A stretch of 39,043 nt of DNA from Luteimonas wenzhouensis (GCF_007859305.1 NZ_VOHE01000012.1:1-39043); one strand, 5' to 3'. Positions 8,851 to 18,594 are shown, counted from the first letter of the stretch. A program made the numbers and translations. The notes: generated from the letters alone by a model not told the origin.

Positions 8851-9348
8851 TCACCAGCGCCAGCCCAGGGTCCGGTACAGCTTTGACAGTACCCAGGCCG
8901 GGCCGATCAGCAGGTAGCGAAGGTCGGTGAAGAAGCTCGGCTTGCGCCCCTCGAACCGCTTGCTGTGGCCGACGAACTGCGCGATCCACGCCACCACGAA
9001 CACCGCCGCCGCCAGCCCGAGCAGGAAGCGCGTGCCCTGCAGGCGCTCGATCCAGAACGTCAGCCACAGCATCGCCACGAAGGTGGCCAGCATGCCGAAG
9101 CCGATCAGGCGCGAGGCGCGGTAATAGAACATCCACGCCGCGAAGCAGGCCAGGCCGGCCCACAGCCCCGACCGGAAGCCGCTGCCGGGCGGCACCGGGA
9201 TGCACCACAGCAGCGCGATCACGCTCCACAGGATCAACGGCACCGCGACCACGTGGATGCGCTGGTTGGTCGGGTTGCGGTGGTCGGCCGAGTAGCTGGC
9301 GAACCAGCGGTCGATGGGGCGGTCGGAGGCCGGGTCGGTGGCGTTCAT
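8851..9348 (-). CDS. Mpo1-like (DUF962) membrane protein
   Basis: The 165-residue protein has four hydrophobic segments and the DUF962 hallmarks: YSADHRNPTNQRIHVVAVPL near the N-terminus, and GHSKRFEGRKPSFFTDLRYLL near the C-terminus. Yeast Mpo1 of this family is an Fe2+-dependent dioxygenase acting on 2-hydroxy fatty acids, with His residues in these motifs. The bacterial substrate is unknown. The ATG at 9348 has GGAGGA six bases upstream; an in-frame start at 9405 has no such site. It lies 70 bases behind purC on the same strand. Confidence 0.82.
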   Translation of the reverse strand: MNATDPASDRPIDRWFASYSADHRNPTNQRIHVVAVPLILWSVIALLWCIPVPPGSGFRSGLWAGLACFAAWMFYYRASRLIGFGMLATFVAMLWLTFWIERLQGTRFLLGLAAAVFVVAWIAQFVGHSKRFEGRKPSFFTDLRYLLIGPAWVLSKLYRTLGWRW

Positions 9349-9418
9349 GGCTGTCCTCCGGGGTGCACGTCGTGCGGCGAGGATAGCGCAGGGCAGCGCG
9401 GGCATCAGCCGGCCGGGC

Positions 9419-10315
9419 TCAGTCGATCGAGATCCCCGCCAGCCGCTGCAGCGCCTCGGCGTAGCGGGCGCGGGTGCGTTCGATCACCTCGGGCGGCAGG
9501 CGCGGGCCGGGCGGGGTCTTGTCCCAGTCCAGCGTCTCCAGGTAGTCGCGCACGATCTGCTTGTCGTAGCTCGGCGGGCTGGTGCCGACCTCGTACTCGT
9601 CGGCCGGCCAGTAGCGCGAGGAGTCGGGCGTGAGCATCTCGTCCATCACGTACAGGCGGCCGTCGGCGTCGGTGCCGAACTCGAACTTGGTGTCGGCCAG
9701 CAGGATCCCGCGCTCGGCGGCATGGGCGGCGGCGTGCTTGTACAGGCGCAGGGTGGCGTCGCGCACCTGCTCGGCCAGTTCGGCGCCGGCGAGCTTGACC
9801 GCGGTGTCGAAGTCGATGTTTTCGTCGTGGGCCCCGACCGCGGCCTTGGTCGAGGGGGTGAAGATCGGTTCGGGCAGCTTCTCGGCCTGGCGCAGGCCGT
9901 CGGGCAGCGCGATGCCGCTGACCCGGCCGGTGCGCTGGTAGTCCTTCCAGCCGCTGCCAATGATGTAGCCGCGCGCGATCGCCTCGATCGGCACCGGCTT
10001 GAGCTTCTTCGTCACCACCGAGCGGCGCGCGTACAGCGCCGGGTCCACGCCCTCGGGCAGCACGCTGGCCACGTCGATGCCGGTGAGGTGGTTGGGCATC
10101 AGCGCGGCGGTGTGCGCGAACCAGAAGTTGCTGATCTGGCACAGCATCTCGCCCTTGCCCGGGATCGGATCGGGCAGCACCACGTCGAAGGCGCTGAGCC
10201 GGTCGGTGGCGACGATCAGCAGGCGCTCGTCGCCCAGGTCGTACACGTCGCGCACCTTGCCGCGGTGGCGCAGGGTCAGTCCGGGAAGGTCGGAGGACAG
10301 CAGCGTGGTCGCCAA
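9419..10315 (-). CDS. purC: Phosphoribosylaminoimidazole-succinocarboxamide synthase
   Basis: PurC joins CAIR and aspartate with ATP to make SAICAR in purine synthesis. Family motifs are in order: [40 protein letters not shown] and [13 protein letters not shown] chose the rare TTG at 10315, giving 298 residues that begin [12 protein letters not shown], because homologues start at this point and a -10-like TACACT on the minus strand (10349-10344) lies just upstream with AAGG between. An ATG at 10387 would add 24 residues, but it would lie upstream of that promoter. Confidence 0.93.
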   Translation of the reverse strand: MATTLLSSDLPGLTLRHRGKVRDVYDLGDERLLIVATDRLSAFDVVLPDPIPGKGEMLCQISNFWFAHTAALMPNHLTGIDVASVLPEGVDPALYARRSVVTKKLKPVPIEAIARGYIIGSGWKDYQRTGRVSGIALPDGLRQAEKLPEPIFTPSTKAAVGAHDENIDFDTAVKLAGAELAEQVRDATLRLYKHAAAHAAERGILLADTKFEFGTDADGRLYVMDEMLTPDSSRYWPADEYEVGTSPPSYDKQIVRDYLETLDWDKTPPGPRLPPEVIERTRARYAEALQRLAGISID

Positions 10316-10343
10316 GGGTGTCTTGCCTTCGTGCGGGCCGGCC

Positions 10344-10349
10344 AGTGTA
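10344..10349 (-). promoter_or_regulatory. Candidate -10 element for purC
   Basis: TACACT on the minus strand, about 28 bases upstream of the TTG start. With its flanking GG it is an exact mirror of the -10 candidate of the divergent J-domain gene at 10383-10390 (CCAGTGTA versus TACACTGG). The -35 match is poor. Confidence 0.4.
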
Positions 10350-10382
10350 GTGGCAATCGCGCCGGCAATGAACGCCCGGCGG

Positions 10383-10388
10383 TACACT
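10383..10388 (+). promoter_or_regulatory. Candidate -10 element for the J-domain gene
   Basis: TACACT ends seven bases before the ATG at 10396, so transcription would begin at or next to the start codon and give a leaderless mRNA. No Shine-Dalgarno sequence fits in the gap. Confidence 0.4.
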
Positions 10389-10395
10389 GGCGGGC

Positions 10396-10725
10396 ATGAA
10401 CCGCTGGTACGGGAAAGTCCTGGGCTTCATCGCCGGATGGCTGCTGCTGCGCCACCCGGCCGGGGGCCTGATCGGCCTGCTGATCGGCCACGCCTTCGAC
10501 GCCGGCTGGGTCGGCGGGGGCCGCCACGCCGCCGCCTATCGCACCCTGGGGCTGGAGCCCGACGCCGGCGACGCCGAGGTCGACCAGGCCTATCGCCGGC
10601 TGATGTCCCAGTACCACCCGGACAAGGTCGCCGGCGCGGCGCCGGAGCTGCGCGCGCAGGCCGAGAAGCGCGCCAGCGAGATCAATGCCGCCTACGACCG
10701 GATCCGCGACCGCCGCCGACGCTGA
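10396..10725 (+). CDS. Membrane-anchored DnaJ-domain protein (DjlA-like, short)
   Basis: This 109-residue protein has an N-terminal hydrophobic, glycine-rich segment (residues 8-35, [22 protein letters not shown]) followed by a C-terminal J domain. The essential HPD tripeptide is at residues 74-76, inside YHPDKV. This order matches DjlA, but the central TerB-like domain of DjlA is missing, so it is a minimal membrane J protein. It should stimulate DnaK at the inner membrane; its clients are unknown. Confidence 0.85.
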   Translation: MNRWYGKVLGFIAGWLLLRHPAGGLIGLLIGHAFDAGWVGGGRHAAAYRTLGLEPDAGDAEVDQAYRRLMSQYHPDKVAGAAPELRAQAEKRASEINAAYDRIRDRRRR

Positions 10726-10780
10726 CCCGCCGGGCGCGGCCCGGTCGCCGGCCGCCACCCGACCCACCGCAGGAATCCGC

Positions 10781-11455
10781 ATGCAGCCGCCCGTCATCGC
10801 CCCTTCCATCCTCTCCGCGGACTTCGCCAGGCTCGGCGAGGAGGTCGACGCGGTCCTGGCCGCCGGCGCGGACTGGGTCCACTTCGACGTGATGGACAAC
10901 CACTACGTCCCCAACCTGACCATCGGCCCGCTGGTGTGCGAGGCGCTGCGCCGGCACGGCGTCACCGCGCCGATCGACGTGCACCTGATGGTCGAGCCCG
11001 TGGACCGGATCGTCCCGGACTTCGCGAAGGCGGGCGCGACGCTCATCAGCTTCCACCCCGAGGCCTCGCGCCACGTGCACCGCACGATCCAGCTGATCAG
11101 GTCCGAAGGCTGCCAGGCCGGCCTGGTGCTGAATCCGGCGACGCCCCTGGACGTGCTCGACCATGTGCTCGAGGACCTGGACCTGGTGCTGCTGATGTCG
11201 GTCAACCCCGGCTTCGGCGGCCAGGCCTTCATCCCCTCGGCGCTGGACAAGCTGCGCCGCGTGCGCGCGCGCATCGACGCCACCGGCAAGCCGATCCGGC
11301 TCGAGATCGACGGCGGGGTGAAGCCGGACAACATCCGCGACATCGCGGCGGCCGGCGCCGACACCTTCGTCGCCGGCAGCGCGATCTTCGGCCAGCCCGA
11401 CTACGCGGCGGTGATCGCGCACATGCGCCGGGAGATCGCCGGGGCGGGCGCATGA
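10781..11455 (+). CDS. rpe: Ribulose-phosphate 3-epimerase
   Basis: The 224-residue TIM-barrel enzyme interconverts ribulose 5-phosphate and xylulose 5-phosphate in the pentose phosphate pathway. Visible motifs are [30 protein letters not shown] (metal ligands His and Asp), [20 protein letters not shown] and [11 protein letters not shown], the last with the catalytic Asp. The ATG at 10781 has AGGA seven bases upstream; the open frame continues upstream but without homology. The gene overlaps the next start by ATGA. Confidence 0.96.
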   Translation: MQPPVIAPSILSADFARLGEEVDAVLAAGADWVHFDVMDNHYVPNLTIGPLVCEALRRHGVTAPIDVHLMVEPVDRIVPDFAKAGATLISFHPEASRHVHRTIQLIRSEGCQAGLVLNPATPLDVLDHVLEDLDLVLLMSVNPGFGGQAFIPSALDKLRRVRARIDATGKPIRLEIDGGVKPDNIRDIAAAGADTFVAGSAIFGQPDYAAVIAHMRREIAGAGA

Positions 11456-11925
11456 GCACCTGTGACCTGTGCGACCGGTTCGAGGATCGCGTCCGCGTGC
11501 TGGACCTGCCGCTGCGCGACTACGGCGGCCGCATCGCGTTCGCCGGCCGGGTCAGCACGGTCAAGGCGCTGGAGGACAACTCGCTGGTGCGCGAGGCCGT
11601 GGCCGAGCCGGGCGAGGGCCGGGTGCTGGTGATCGACGGCGGCGGCTCGCTGCGGCGGGCGATGCTCGGCGACATGCTGGCGGACAAGGCGGTGGCCAAC
11701 GGCTGGAGCGGGGTACTGGTGCATGGCGCGATCCGCGACAGCGTCGCGCTTGCCCGCCTCGACCTGGGCGTCAAGGCGCTGGGCACTTGCCCGCTGAAGA
11801 CCGACAAGCGCGGCCAGGGCCTGCGCGACGTGCCGGTGCGGTTCGGCGGCGTGGAGATCCGGCCCGGCGACTGGCTGGCCGCGGACGAGGACGGCGTGAT
11901 CCTCGCCGACGCCCCGCTGGCCTGA
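11452..11925 (+). CDS. rraA: RraA-family protein (ribonuclease E inhibitor-like / aldolase fold)
   Basis: The 157-residue protein has the RraA pattern: TCDLCDRF at the N-terminus, [54 protein letters not shown] and [14 protein letters not shown]. coli RraA binds RNase E and slows mRNA decay. Relatives in the same family are class II 4-hydroxy-4-methyl-2-oxoglutarate aldolases that also use the GDxLA...RD residues, so enzyme activity cannot be excluded. Length (about 160) and the absence of extra domains favour RraA. It is coupled to rpe by ATGA. Confidence 0.88.
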   Translation: MSTCDLCDRFEDRVRVLDLPLRDYGGRIAFAGRVSTVKALEDNSLVREAVAEPGEGRVLVIDGGGSLRRAMLGDMLADKAVANGWSGVLVHGAIRDSVALARLDLGVKALGTCPLKTDKRGQGLRDVPVRFGGVEIRPGDWLAADEDGVILADAPLA

Positions 11926-11964
11926 ACCCGGTACGCTGCGGCGCCGCCCACGCCTGCCCGCGCG

Positions 11965-12063
11965 CGGGAAGGACCGGCACCCCCGGCCCGCCGGGAGGAC
12001 CGTCGGTGAACATGTCGAGCGAAGCCTCGGCGAGCCTCCCTCACCCGCCTGCGGGAGGACCGG
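11965..12063 (+). repeat. Three copies of a CGGGARGGACCG motif with hairpins
   Basis: CGGGAAGGACCG (11965), CGGGAGGACCG (11992) and CGGGAGGACCGG (12052) lie within 100 bases of the 285-base gap between the RraA-like and lipid-kinase genes. The last copy follows CCTCCCTCACCCGCCTG, with which GGGAGG can pair, giving a hairpin that may end the rpe transcript. It resembles the CTCACCCGCCTGCGGG-type intergenic repeats seen in this family. No gene is seen in the gap. Confidence 0.4.
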
Positions 12064-12210
12064 GGTGGGGGCCGGGCGAAACGACGCAGCATCAGGCGCA
12101 CCTGCCTCCATCCGACGCCGCCCAAGGCCACCGCGCCGCCTGCTTCACGCCTCCCTTCGCACCGCACCCGGATCATCCCGGCCTGCGCACCCTGCGCGAG
12201 TCTGGATCCG

Positions 12211-13155
12211 ATGCCTCCAGCCCACTGGCGACTCATCCTCAACGGCAAGTCCGCCGGCGACGATGCGCTGCGCGACGCGGTGCAGGCGCTGCGCGAGCGC
12301 GGGCAACGCCTGGACGTGCGCGTGACCTGGGAGCGCGGCGATGCCGACCGCATCGTCGCCGAGGCGCTCGAGGACGGCGTCGGCGTGCTGATCGCGGCGG
12401 GCGGCGACGGCACCCTGAGCGAGGTCGCGACCGCGCTGGCCAGCCGCGACCGGCCCGCGGGCGCACTGCCGGCGCTGGGCCTGGTGCCGATGGGCACCGC
12501 CAACGACTTCGCCGCCGCCGGCAGCTTCCCGGAGACGCCGCTGCCGGCGCTGGAACTGGTGGCGGCCCGACCGGCCACGCCCATCGACCTGCTGCGCCTG
12601 GAGGCCGGCGGCGACATCCACTGGGCCGCCAACCTCGCCAGCGGCGGCTTCGGTACCCAGGTCACGGTGGACACGCCCGAGGGCATGAAGAAGCTGCTCG
12701 GCGGCCTGGCCTACCTGCTCACCGGACTGGCGAAGCTCGGCCGCATCGACCCGGTGCAGGCGCGGCTGCGTGGTCCGGGCTTCGAATGGGACGGCGGCTT
12801 CATCGCGCTGGGGATCGGCAACGGCCGCCAGGCCGGCGGCGGCCAGGCGCTGTGCCCGGACGCGCTGGTCGATGACGGCCTGCTCGATCTGACCGTCATC
12901 CCCGAACTCTCCGGCGAGATCGCCGCCACCCTGGGCACCGTGGCCAGCGAAGGCAAGGCCGCCGCGCTCGCCCGGGTGGCCACGCGCACGCGCCTGCCCT
13001 GGGTCGAGGTCGAGGCGGACGAGCCGCTGGTGCTCAACCTGGACGGCGAGCCGGTGGAGTCGCGCGCGTTCCGGATCGACTGCGCCCCGGGACGGCTGCG
13101 CATGTACCTGCCCGCGGACTGTCCGTTGCGTTCGCAACCACCGCCGTCCGTGTAA
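12211..13155 (+). CDS. yegS: YegS-like lipid kinase
   Basis: The 314-residue protein has a diacylglycerol-kinase catalytic domain. The nucleotide motif GGDGTLSEV is near residue 65, followed by [13 protein letters not shown] near 90. [13 protein letters not shown] and the C-terminal [15 protein letters not shown] complete the YegS/BmrU pattern. E. coli YegS phosphorylates phosphatidylglycerol in vitro; the physiological lipid substrate here is unknown. The ATG at 12211 begins [16 protein letters not shown], typical of this family. It is cytoplasmic or membrane-peripheral, with no transmembrane helix. Confidence 0.9.
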   Translation: MPPAHWRLILNGKSAGDDALRDAVQALRERGQRLDVRVTWERGDADRIVAEALEDGVGVLIAAGGDGTLSEVATALASRDRPAGALPALGLVPMGTANDFAAAGSFPETPLPALELVAARPATPIDLLRLEAGGDIHWAANLASGGFGTQVTVDTPEGMKKLLGGLAYLLTGLAKLGRIDPVQARLRGPGFEWDGGFIALGIGNGRQAGGGQALCPDALVDDGLLDLTVIPELSGEIAATLGTVASEGKAAALARVATRTRLPWVEVEADEPLVLNLDGEPVESRAFRIDCAPGRLRMYLPADCPLRSQPPPSV

Positions 13156-13173
13156 AACCGGCGCCAAAGCCGT

Positions 13174-13179
13174 TACATT
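13174..13179 (+). promoter_or_regulatory. Candidate -10 element for the trp leader/trpE
   Basis: TACATT ends seven bases before the ATG at 13187 and is the best -10 in the short gap behind the lipid-kinase gene. The expected transcript start coincides with that ATG. The -35 region (around 13151-13156, TGTAAA) is weak. Confidence 0.4.
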
Positions 13180-13186
13180 ACGCGCC

Positions 13187-13330
13187 ATGGGCGCGTCCGC
13201 ATCCACGCATTTCCCTGCTGCCGGCACGAGCTGGCGATGGTGGCACGCCGCCGCCATTGCCCATGCCCGCCCGTGTCCCGAGGAAATGCCGCGTGACCTC
13301 GCAAGAAGAATTCCAGCTCTCCGCCGCTGA
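13187..13330 (+). CDS. Candidate Trp-rich leader peptide upstream of trpE
   Basis: A 47-codon frame opens with ATG 13187 and reads [21 protein letters not shown]. Trp codons 16, 18 and 19 fall within four codons (TGG CGA TGG TGG). It ends at TGA 13328-13330, 35 bases inside trpE in another frame. A cluster of Trp codons directly before trpE is the classical sign of a regulatory leader peptide. The long tail overlapping trpE is unusual, and no independent ribosome-binding site is seen, so it may be translated from a leaderless mRNA. I see no T-run, so termination by a classical attenuator is not supported. Confidence 0.5.
   Translation: MGASASTHFPAAGTSWRWWHAAAIAHARPCPEEMPRDLARRIPALRR
13233..13261 (+). 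promoter_or_regulatory. Hairpin spanning the Trp codons of the trp leader
   Basis: GGCGATGGTGGC (13233-13244) pairs with GCCGCCATTGCC (13250-13261) over 12 consecutive pairs (two G-U) with loop ACGCC. The left arm contains Trp codons 18 and 19 and the last two bases of Trp16's codon, so a ribosome stalled there would prevent its formation. A further weak stem, CGAGG (13279-13283) with CCTCG (13297-13301), would trap the trpE AGGA and GTG. The regulatory role is inferred. Confidence 0.5.
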
Positions 13331-14768
13331 AGGCCATACCCGCATCCCGGTCGTGCGCGAGGTCCTGTCCGACCTCGACACGCCGCTGTCGGTGTACCTG
13401 AAGCTCGCCGACGGCCCGCATACCTACCTGTTCGAATCGGTCGAGGGCGGCGAGCGCTTCGGCCGCTATTCGATCATCGGCCTGCCCGCGACCCGCGTGT
13501 TCGCGTTCCGCGGCCACACCCTGACCGTGAGCGAGCACGGCGAGGTGGTGGAGACACGCGAGGTGGCCGACCCGTTCGCCGAGGTCGAGCGCCTGCGCGC
13601 CGAACATTCGGTGCCGCGCCTGCCGGGACTGCCCGGCTTCACCGGCGGCTTGGTCGGATGGTTCGGCTTCGAGTGCATCGAGTACATCGAGCCGCGCCTG
13701 CGCGCCAACGCCAGGCCCGACGAACTCGGCACCCCGGACATCCTGCTGATGCTCAGCGAGGAGGTCGCGGTGTTCGACAACCTCAAGGGCCGGCTGTACC
13801 TGGTGGTGCACGCCGACCCGCGCGGGCCGCAGGCCTGGGCGCGCGCCAACCGCCGCCTCGACGCGCTGGCCCACCGCCTGCGCCACGGCGGCGCCGGCTA
13901 CCCGGAGACGCTGCGTCCCGAGGCGCTGGACGAGGCGCACTTCGAGTCCGGCTTCACCCGCGAGGGCTTCGTCGCCGCGGTCGCGCGCGCCAAGGACTAC
14001 ATCGCCGCCGGCGACGCCTTCCAGGTGGTGCTGAGCCAGCGCCTGAGCGTGCCGTTCAACGCCCGTCCGGTGGACGTGTACCGCGCGCTGCGGGCGATGA
14101 ACCCGTCGCCGTACATGTACTTCCTCGACGTCGGCCGGACCCAGGTGGTGGGCTCGTCGCCCGAGATCCTGGTGCGGCTGCAGGACGGCACCGTGACCGT
14201 GCGCCCGATCGCCGGCACCCGCCCGCGCGGCGCCACGCCCGAGGAGGACCAGGCGCTGGAGGCCGAGCTGCTGGCCGATCCCAAGGAGCGCGCCGAGCAC
14301 CTGATGCTGATCGACCTGGGCCGCAACGACGTCGGCCACGTGTCCGAGCCGGGCAGCGTCGAGCTGGGCGAACGCTTCGTGATCGAGCGCTACAGCCATG
14401 TGATGCACATCGTTAGCGAGGTCACCGGCCGGCTGAAGTCCGGGCTGAGCTACGCCGACGTGCTGCGCGCGACGTTCCCCGCCGGCACGGTCAGCGGGGC
14501 GCCCAAGGTCCGCGCCCTGGAGATCATCCGCGAGCTCGAGCCGGTCAAGCGCAACGTCTACGCCGGCGCGATCGGCTACATCGGCTGGCACGGCGACGCC
14601 GATACCGCGATCGCGATCCGTACCGCGGTCATCCAGGGCGGCCGCCTGTACGTGCAGGCCGGCGCCGGCATCGTGTTCGATTCCGACCCGGAAAAGGAAT
14701 GGGACGAGACCATGAACAAGGGCCGCGCCCTGTTCCGTGCGGTGGCCGAGGCGGCGAGGGGATTGTGA
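13293..14768 (+). CDS. trpE: Anthranilate synthase component I
   Basis: TrpE makes anthranilate from chorismate with ammonia supplied by TrpG. The 491-residue product has the N-terminal feedback region [18 protein letters not shown] and the chorismate-binding core: [59 protein letters not shown] and [15 protein letters not shown]. The GTG at 13293, with AGGA eight bases upstream, begins [18 protein letters not shown] as in related TrpE proteins; an ATG at 13263 is an alternative. It is the first structural gene of the tryptophan locus. Confidence 0.96.
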   Translation: MTSQEEFQLSAAEGHTRIPVVREVLSDLDTPLSVYLKLADGPHTYLFESVEGGERFGRYSIIGLPATRVFAFRGHTLTVSEHGEVVETREVADPFAEVERLRAEHSVPRLPGLPGFTGGLVGWFGFECIEYIEPRLRANARPDELGTPDILLMLSEEVAVFDNLKGRLYLVVHADPRGPQAWARANRRLDALAHRLRHGGAGYPETLRPEALDEAHFESGFTREGFVAAVARAKDYIAAGDAFQVVLSQRLSVPFNARPVDVYRALRAMNPSPYMYFLDVGRTQVVGSSPEILVRLQDGTVTVRPIAGTRPRGATPEEDQALEAELLADPKERAEHLMLIDLGRNDVGHVSEPGSVELGERFVIERYSHVMHIVSEVTGRLKSGLSYADVLRATFPAGTVSGAPKVRALEIIRELEPVKRNVYAGAIGYIGWHGDADTAIAIRTAVIQGGRLYVQAGAGIVFDSDPEKEWDETMNKGRALFRAVAEAARGL

Positions 14769-14853
14769 GGCGCTGCATGTCCCGCTGCCTGTCCATCGAT
14801 TTCGTGCGCCGCCATCCATGTCCACCGCATCGCGTCCGACCGGGGTTCCTGCC

Positions 14854-15432
14854 GTGCTGCTGATGATCGACAACTACGACAGCTTCACCTGGAACCTCGT
14901 CCAGTACCTGCAGGCGCTGGGGGCCGAGGTGAAGGTGGTGCGCAACGACGAGCTGTCGGTCGGGCAGATCGAGCGGCTTGCGCCCGAGCGCATCGTGATC
15001 TCGCCAGGGCCGTGCACGCCGAACGAGGCCGGGGTCTCGGTCGCGGTGGTCGAGGCGCTGGGGCCGCGGATCCCGATCCTGGGCGTGTGCCTGGGCCACC
15101 AGAGCATCGGCCAGGCCTACGGCGGCCGGGTGGTGCGCGCCGGGCGGATCATGCACGGCAAGACCTCGCCGATCCGGCACGCCGGACAGGGCGTGTTCGC
15201 GGGATTGCCCGACGGCTACGAGGCCACGCGCTACCACTCGCTGGTGGTCGAGCGCGACTCGCTGCCCGGCTGCCTCGAGGTCACCGCCTGGACCGAACAC
15301 GAGGACGGCACGTTCGAGGAGATCATGGGCCTGCGCCACCGCGCGCATCCGGTCGAGGGCGTGCAGTTCCATCCCGAATCGATCCTCACCGAGCACGGCC
15401 ACGCACTGCTCAAGAACTTCCTGGAGCGCTGA
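14854..15432 (+). CDS. trpG: Anthranilate synthase component II (glutamine amidotransferase)
   Basis: This class I glutamine amidotransferase provides ammonia for TrpE. From GTG 14854 it has 192 residues and begins [13 protein letters not shown], the normal family start; an ATG at 14818 would add 12 residues. The catalytic triad is visible: Cys79 in [10 protein letters not shown], and His173 and Glu175 in VQFHPESI. Other expected motifs are SPGPCTP and RYHSLVV. It may also serve para-aminobenzoate synthesis, as TrpG does in some bacteria, but that cannot be seen here. Confidence 0.94.
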   Translation: MLLMIDNYDSFTWNLVQYLQALGAEVKVVRNDELSVGQIERLAPERIVISPGPCTPNEAGVSVAVVEALGPRIPILGVCLGHQSIGQAYGGRVVRAGRIMHGKTSPIRHAGQGVFAGLPDGYEATRYHSLVVERDSLPGCLEVTAWTEHEDGTFEEIMGLRHRAHPVEGVQFHPESILTEHGHALLKNFLER

Positions 15433-15478
15433 CCGCCCGCGCTCCCCCACGCACGACCACCATGGAACCCGCCCTCCC

Positions 15479-16519
15479 ATGACCATCACTCCCCAGGAAG
15501 CCCTGCAGCGCACCATCGAGCACCGCGAGATCTTCCACGACGAGATGATCGACCTGATGCGCCAGATCATGCGCGGCGAGGTCTCGCCGGTGATGGCCGC
15601 CGCGATCCTCACCGGGCTGCGGGTGAAGAAGGAGACGGTGGACGAGATCGCCGCCGCCGCCCGGGTGATGCGTGAGCTCTCGCGCCCGGTGGAGGTCGCC
15701 GACCGCCGCCACCTGGTCGACATCGTCGGCACCGGCGGCGACGGTTCGCACACCTTCAACATCTCCACCGCCAGCATGTTCGTGGTTGCGGCGGCGGGCG
15801 GCCGGGTGGCCAAGCACGGCAACCGCAGCGTGTCCTCGAAGTCCGGCAGCGCCGATGCGCTGGAGGCGCTGGGCGCGGCGATCGAGCTGCAGCCGGAACA
15901 GGTCGCACGCTGCATCGCCGAGGTCGGCGCCGGCTTCATGTTCGCGCCGATCCACCACCCGGCGATGAAGGCGGTGGCGCCGGTGCGGCGCGAGATGGGC
16001 GTGCGCACGATCTTCAACATCCTCGGGCCGCTGACCAACCCGGCCGGCGCGCCGAGCGTGCTGATGGGCGTGTTCCACCCCGACCTGGTCGGCATCCAGG
16101 TGCGGGTGCTCAAGGAGCTGGGCACCGAGCGCGCGCTGGTGGTGTGGGGCCGCGACGGCATGGACGAGATCTCGCTCGGCGCGGCCACCCTGGTCGGCGA
16201 GCTGCGCGACGGCGTGGTGCGCGAGTACGAGATCCACCCCGAGGACTTCGGCATTGCGATGGCGGCCAGCCGCAACCTGCAGGTGTCCGGCCCGGAGGAA
16301 TCGAAGGCGATGCTGCTCGGCGCGCTGCGCGGCGAGGCCGGGCTGCCGCTGGAGATCGTCGCGCTCAACGCCGGCGCCGCGCTGTACGTGGCCGGCGTCG
16401 CGGACGGCATCGGCGAGGGCATCGCCCGCGCGCGCGAGGCGATCGCCTCCGGGGCCGCCCTGGCGCGGCTGGAGTCCTTCGTCGCCACCACCCGGCGGCT
16501 GGCGCAGGACGGCGGCTGA
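15479..16519 (+). CDS. trpD: Anthranilate phosphoribosyltransferase
   Basis: TrpD transfers phosphoribose from PRPP to anthranilate. The 346-residue protein carries the PRPP motif [15 protein letters not shown] near residue 82, [40 protein letters not shown] and GRDGMDEIS, all normal for the family. The ATG at 15479 follows a gap of 46 bases after trpG. In this locus TrpD is a separate protein, not fused to TrpG. Confidence 0.96.
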   Translation: MTITPQEALQRTIEHREIFHDEMIDLMRQIMRGEVSPVMAAAILTGLRVKKETVDEIAAAARVMRELSRPVEVADRRHLVDIVGTGGDGSHTFNISTASMFVVAAAGGRVAKHGNRSVSSKSGSADALEALGAAIELQPEQVARCIAEVGAGFMFAPIHHPAMKAVAPVRREMGVRTIFNILGPLTNPAGAPSVLMGVFHPDLVGIQVRVLKELGTERALVVWGRDGMDEISLGAATLVGELRDGVVREYEIHPEDFGIAMAASRNLQVSGPEESKAMLLGALRGEAGLPLEIVALNAGAALYVAGVADGIGEGIARAREAIASGAALARLESFVATTRRLAQDGG

Positions 16520-16581
16520 GGCGGTTCCACGCGGGCCGCCGATGCTGCGAGAATGCCGGCCCGACCGCACACGACGCCCGC

Positions 16582-16941
16582 ATGGAATCCAGCGCGTTCG
16601 CGACGCTTCCGCCGCCGCCCTACTACGCGGTGATCTTCAGCTCCGCCCGCACCGGCGCCGACGAGGCCGGGTATGCCGAGGCCGCCGGGCGCATGGTCGA
16701 ACTGGCGCGCCGGCAGCCCGGCTTCCTCGGGGTGGAATCGGTGCGCGGCGCCGACGGCTTCGGCATCACCATCTCCTACTGGGAGAGCGAAGAGGCGATC
16801 ATGGCTTGGCGCAACCACGCCGAACACGCGGCCACGCGCGAACGCGGGCGGGCCCGGTGGTACCGCCACTTCGAGCTCCGCGTCGCCCGCGTCGAACGCG
16901 CTTACGGCTGGGACCGCGGCGCCGCGGCCGACGGCGCGTGA
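16582..16941 (+). CDS. ABM-domain protein (antibiotic biosynthesis monooxygenase-like)
   Basis: The 119-residue protein contains a dimeric alpha/beta-barrel ABM domain: [65 protein letters not shown]. Members include small monooxygenases and haem-degrading enzymes, but many are of unknown activity. It lies between trpD and trpC on the same strand, 62 bases after trpD, so it is probably co-transcribed with the tryptophan genes. A link to tryptophan or indole metabolism is only suggested by position. Confidence 0.8.
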   Translation: MESSAFATLPPPPYYAVIFSSARTGADEAGYAEAAGRMVELARRQPGFLGVESVRGADGFGITISYWESEEAIMAWRNHAEHAATRERGRARWYRHFELRVARVERAYGWDRGAAADGA

Positions 16942-17038
16942 GCGCGGGCGCGGGCATGCCACACGCCGGCCATGCGATCATGTCCGTCGCGTCGCCGCGC
17001 CCCGCTGCGGCGACGGGTTTCGAGGAGGACCAACGCCC

Positions 17039-17866
17039 GTGAACCGTCTCCTGCGTCCTTCGCTGCCGTGCAAGGACGACATCCTGCAGCGGATCCTGGC
17101 GCGCAAGGCCGAGGAAGTGGCCGCGCGCAGCGCTGCCCGGCCGCTGGCCGAAATGCGCGCGCAGGCCGCCGACATGCCGCCCGCGCGCGGCTTCGCCGCC
17201 GCGATCGAGGCCCGGATCGCCGCCGGCGACCCGGCGGTGATCGCCGAGATCAAGAAGGCCAGCCCGTCCAGGGGCGTGATCCGCCCGGACTTCGACCCGG
17301 TGGCGATCGCGCGCAGTTACGAGGCTGGCGGCGCCGCCTGCTTGTCGGTGCTGACCGACGTCGATTTCTTCCAGGGCGCCGACGCCTACCTGCAGCAGGC
17401 GCGTGCGGCCTGCGCGCTGCCGGTGCTGCGCAAGGACTTCACCATCGACCCCTACCAGGTGCACGAGGCGCGCGCGCTCGGCGCCGACTGCATCCTGCTG
17501 ATCGTGGCCGCGCTGTCCGACGCCCAGCTGGCCGAGCTGTGCGGCACCGCCATGGCCATCGGCCTGGACGTGCTGGTGGAGGTGCACGACATCGACGAGC
17601 TGGAGCGGGCCATCCAGGTGCCCGCGCCGCTGCTGGGCATCAACAACCGCAGCCTGCGCACCTTCGAGGTCTCGCTCGACACCACGCTCTCGCTGCGCGA
17701 TGCGGTACCGCGCGACCGCCGCCTGGTCACCGAAAGCGGCCTGCACACGGCCGCCGACGTGGCGCGGATGCGCGCGGCCGGCATCGACGCCTTCCTGGTC
17801 GGCGAAGCCTTCATGCGCGAGCCCGACCCGGGCCAGGCGCTGCGACGGATGTTCTTCCCGGCATGA
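17039..17866 (+). CDS. trpC: Indole-3-glycerol-phosphate synthase
   Basis: TrpC closes the indole ring to give indole-3-glycerol phosphate. The 275-residue TIM barrel has [20 protein letters not shown] (catalytic Lys and Glu), [42 protein letters not shown] and VTESGLH. The GTG at 17039, with GAGGAGG about ten bases upstream, gives an N-terminus slightly longer than usual ([23 protein letters not shown]). It is a stand-alone protein without a fused TrpF. Its stop overlaps the next gene (ATGA). Confidence 0.95.
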   Translation: MNRLLRPSLPCKDDILQRILARKAEEVAARSAARPLAEMRAQAADMPPARGFAAAIEARIAAGDPAVIAEIKKASPSRGVIRPDFDPVAIARSYEAGGAACLSVLTDVDFFQGADAYLQQARAACALPVLRKDFTIDPYQVHEARALGADCILLIVAALSDAQLAELCGTAMAIGLDVLVEVHDIDELERAIQVPAPLLGINNRSLRTFEVSLDTTLSLRDAVPRDRRLVTESGLHTAADVARMRAAGIDAFLVGEAFMREPDPGQALRRMFFPA

Positions 17867-18594
17867 GCACGGCGCAGACGCCGCGCGGCGACGCGCCGCT
17901 GGTGGTGTTCGACTTCGACCACACCCTGTACGACGGCGATTCGGGCAGCCACCTGTTCGCCTGGCTGATCCGCCGCAGCTGGTGGCGCACCGCGCTGGCG
18001 CTGCTGGCCACGCCGCTGCTGGGGCCGATGGTGGCGTTCCTGCCCACGCGCCGCTACGGCATTTCCGGCTACGTCTGGATCGGCACCGTCGGCATGCCCG
18101 GGCCGCGCACGCTCGAGGGCGTGATCGACCGCTACGTGGCCCGCCACGAAGCGCAGATCCGGGCGCGCCTGCTGCCGGTGGCGCTGGAGGTGCTGCACCG
18201 CCACCGCGAGGCCGGCGACCGGGTGGTGATCGCCACCGGCGCGCCGCCCGAACTGGCGCGCGCGATCCTGGCCTTCGTGGCCCACGAGGCGGTCCCGGTG
18301 ATCGGCAGCCAGGTGGGTCCGCGGCTGGGCGCGATCGTGGCCGTGCGCCACTGTCACGCCGAGGAGAAGATGCGGATGCTGCGCGAGCGCGGCTATACCG
18401 GGATCGAGGTCGCCTACTCGGACTCCAGCGCGGACCTGCCGCTGCTGCTGGCCGCGCGCAGGCCGGTGGTGGTCAACCCCAAGCGCGGCAGCGTCGAGCG
18501 CTTCCGGCGCCTGCTGCCGCCCGGCACCCCGATCCTCAACTGGGGCTGCCGCAGCCGCGGCGGCGATCCGGTGGCGGCCCCGGAGGAAGCCTGA
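17863..18594 (+). CDS. HAD-IB family phosphatase (SerB-like)
   Basis: The 243-residue protein has the HAD motifs: [14 protein letters not shown] (nucleophile Asp, residues 17-23); [13 protein letters not shown], Lys in AEEKMRM; and [13 protein letters not shown]. It belongs to the IB subfamily with phosphoserine phosphatases and fatty-acyl or phospholipid head-group phosphatases. A hydrophobic cap stretch ([22 protein letters not shown], about residues 43-64) suggests membrane association, so a lipid phosphate substrate is as likely as phosphoserine. It is translationally coupled to trpC. Confidence 0.82.
   Translation: MSTAQTPRGDAPLVVFDFDHTLYDGDSGSHLFAWLIRRSWWRTALALLATPLLGPMVAFLPTRRYGISGYVWIGTVGMPGPRTLEGVIDRYVARHEAQIRARLLPVALEVLHRHREAGDRVVIATGAPPELARAILAFVAHEAVPVIGSQVGPRLGAIVAVRHCHAEEKMRMLRERGYTGIEVAYSDSSADLPLLLAARRPVVVNPKRGSVERFRRLLPPGTPILNWGCRSRGGDPVAAPEEA

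Noticed and set aside
4638..8930. A 1430-codon open frame on the plus strand
   Set aside because: It runs antisense to the Mrp operon, and its composition (Arg, Gln, Pro, Ala with no domain) is typical of a shadow frame in GC-rich DNA.
13155..13293. Classical Rho-independent trp attenuator
   Set aside because: A hairpin and Trp codons are present, but no T-run follows any stem before trpE.
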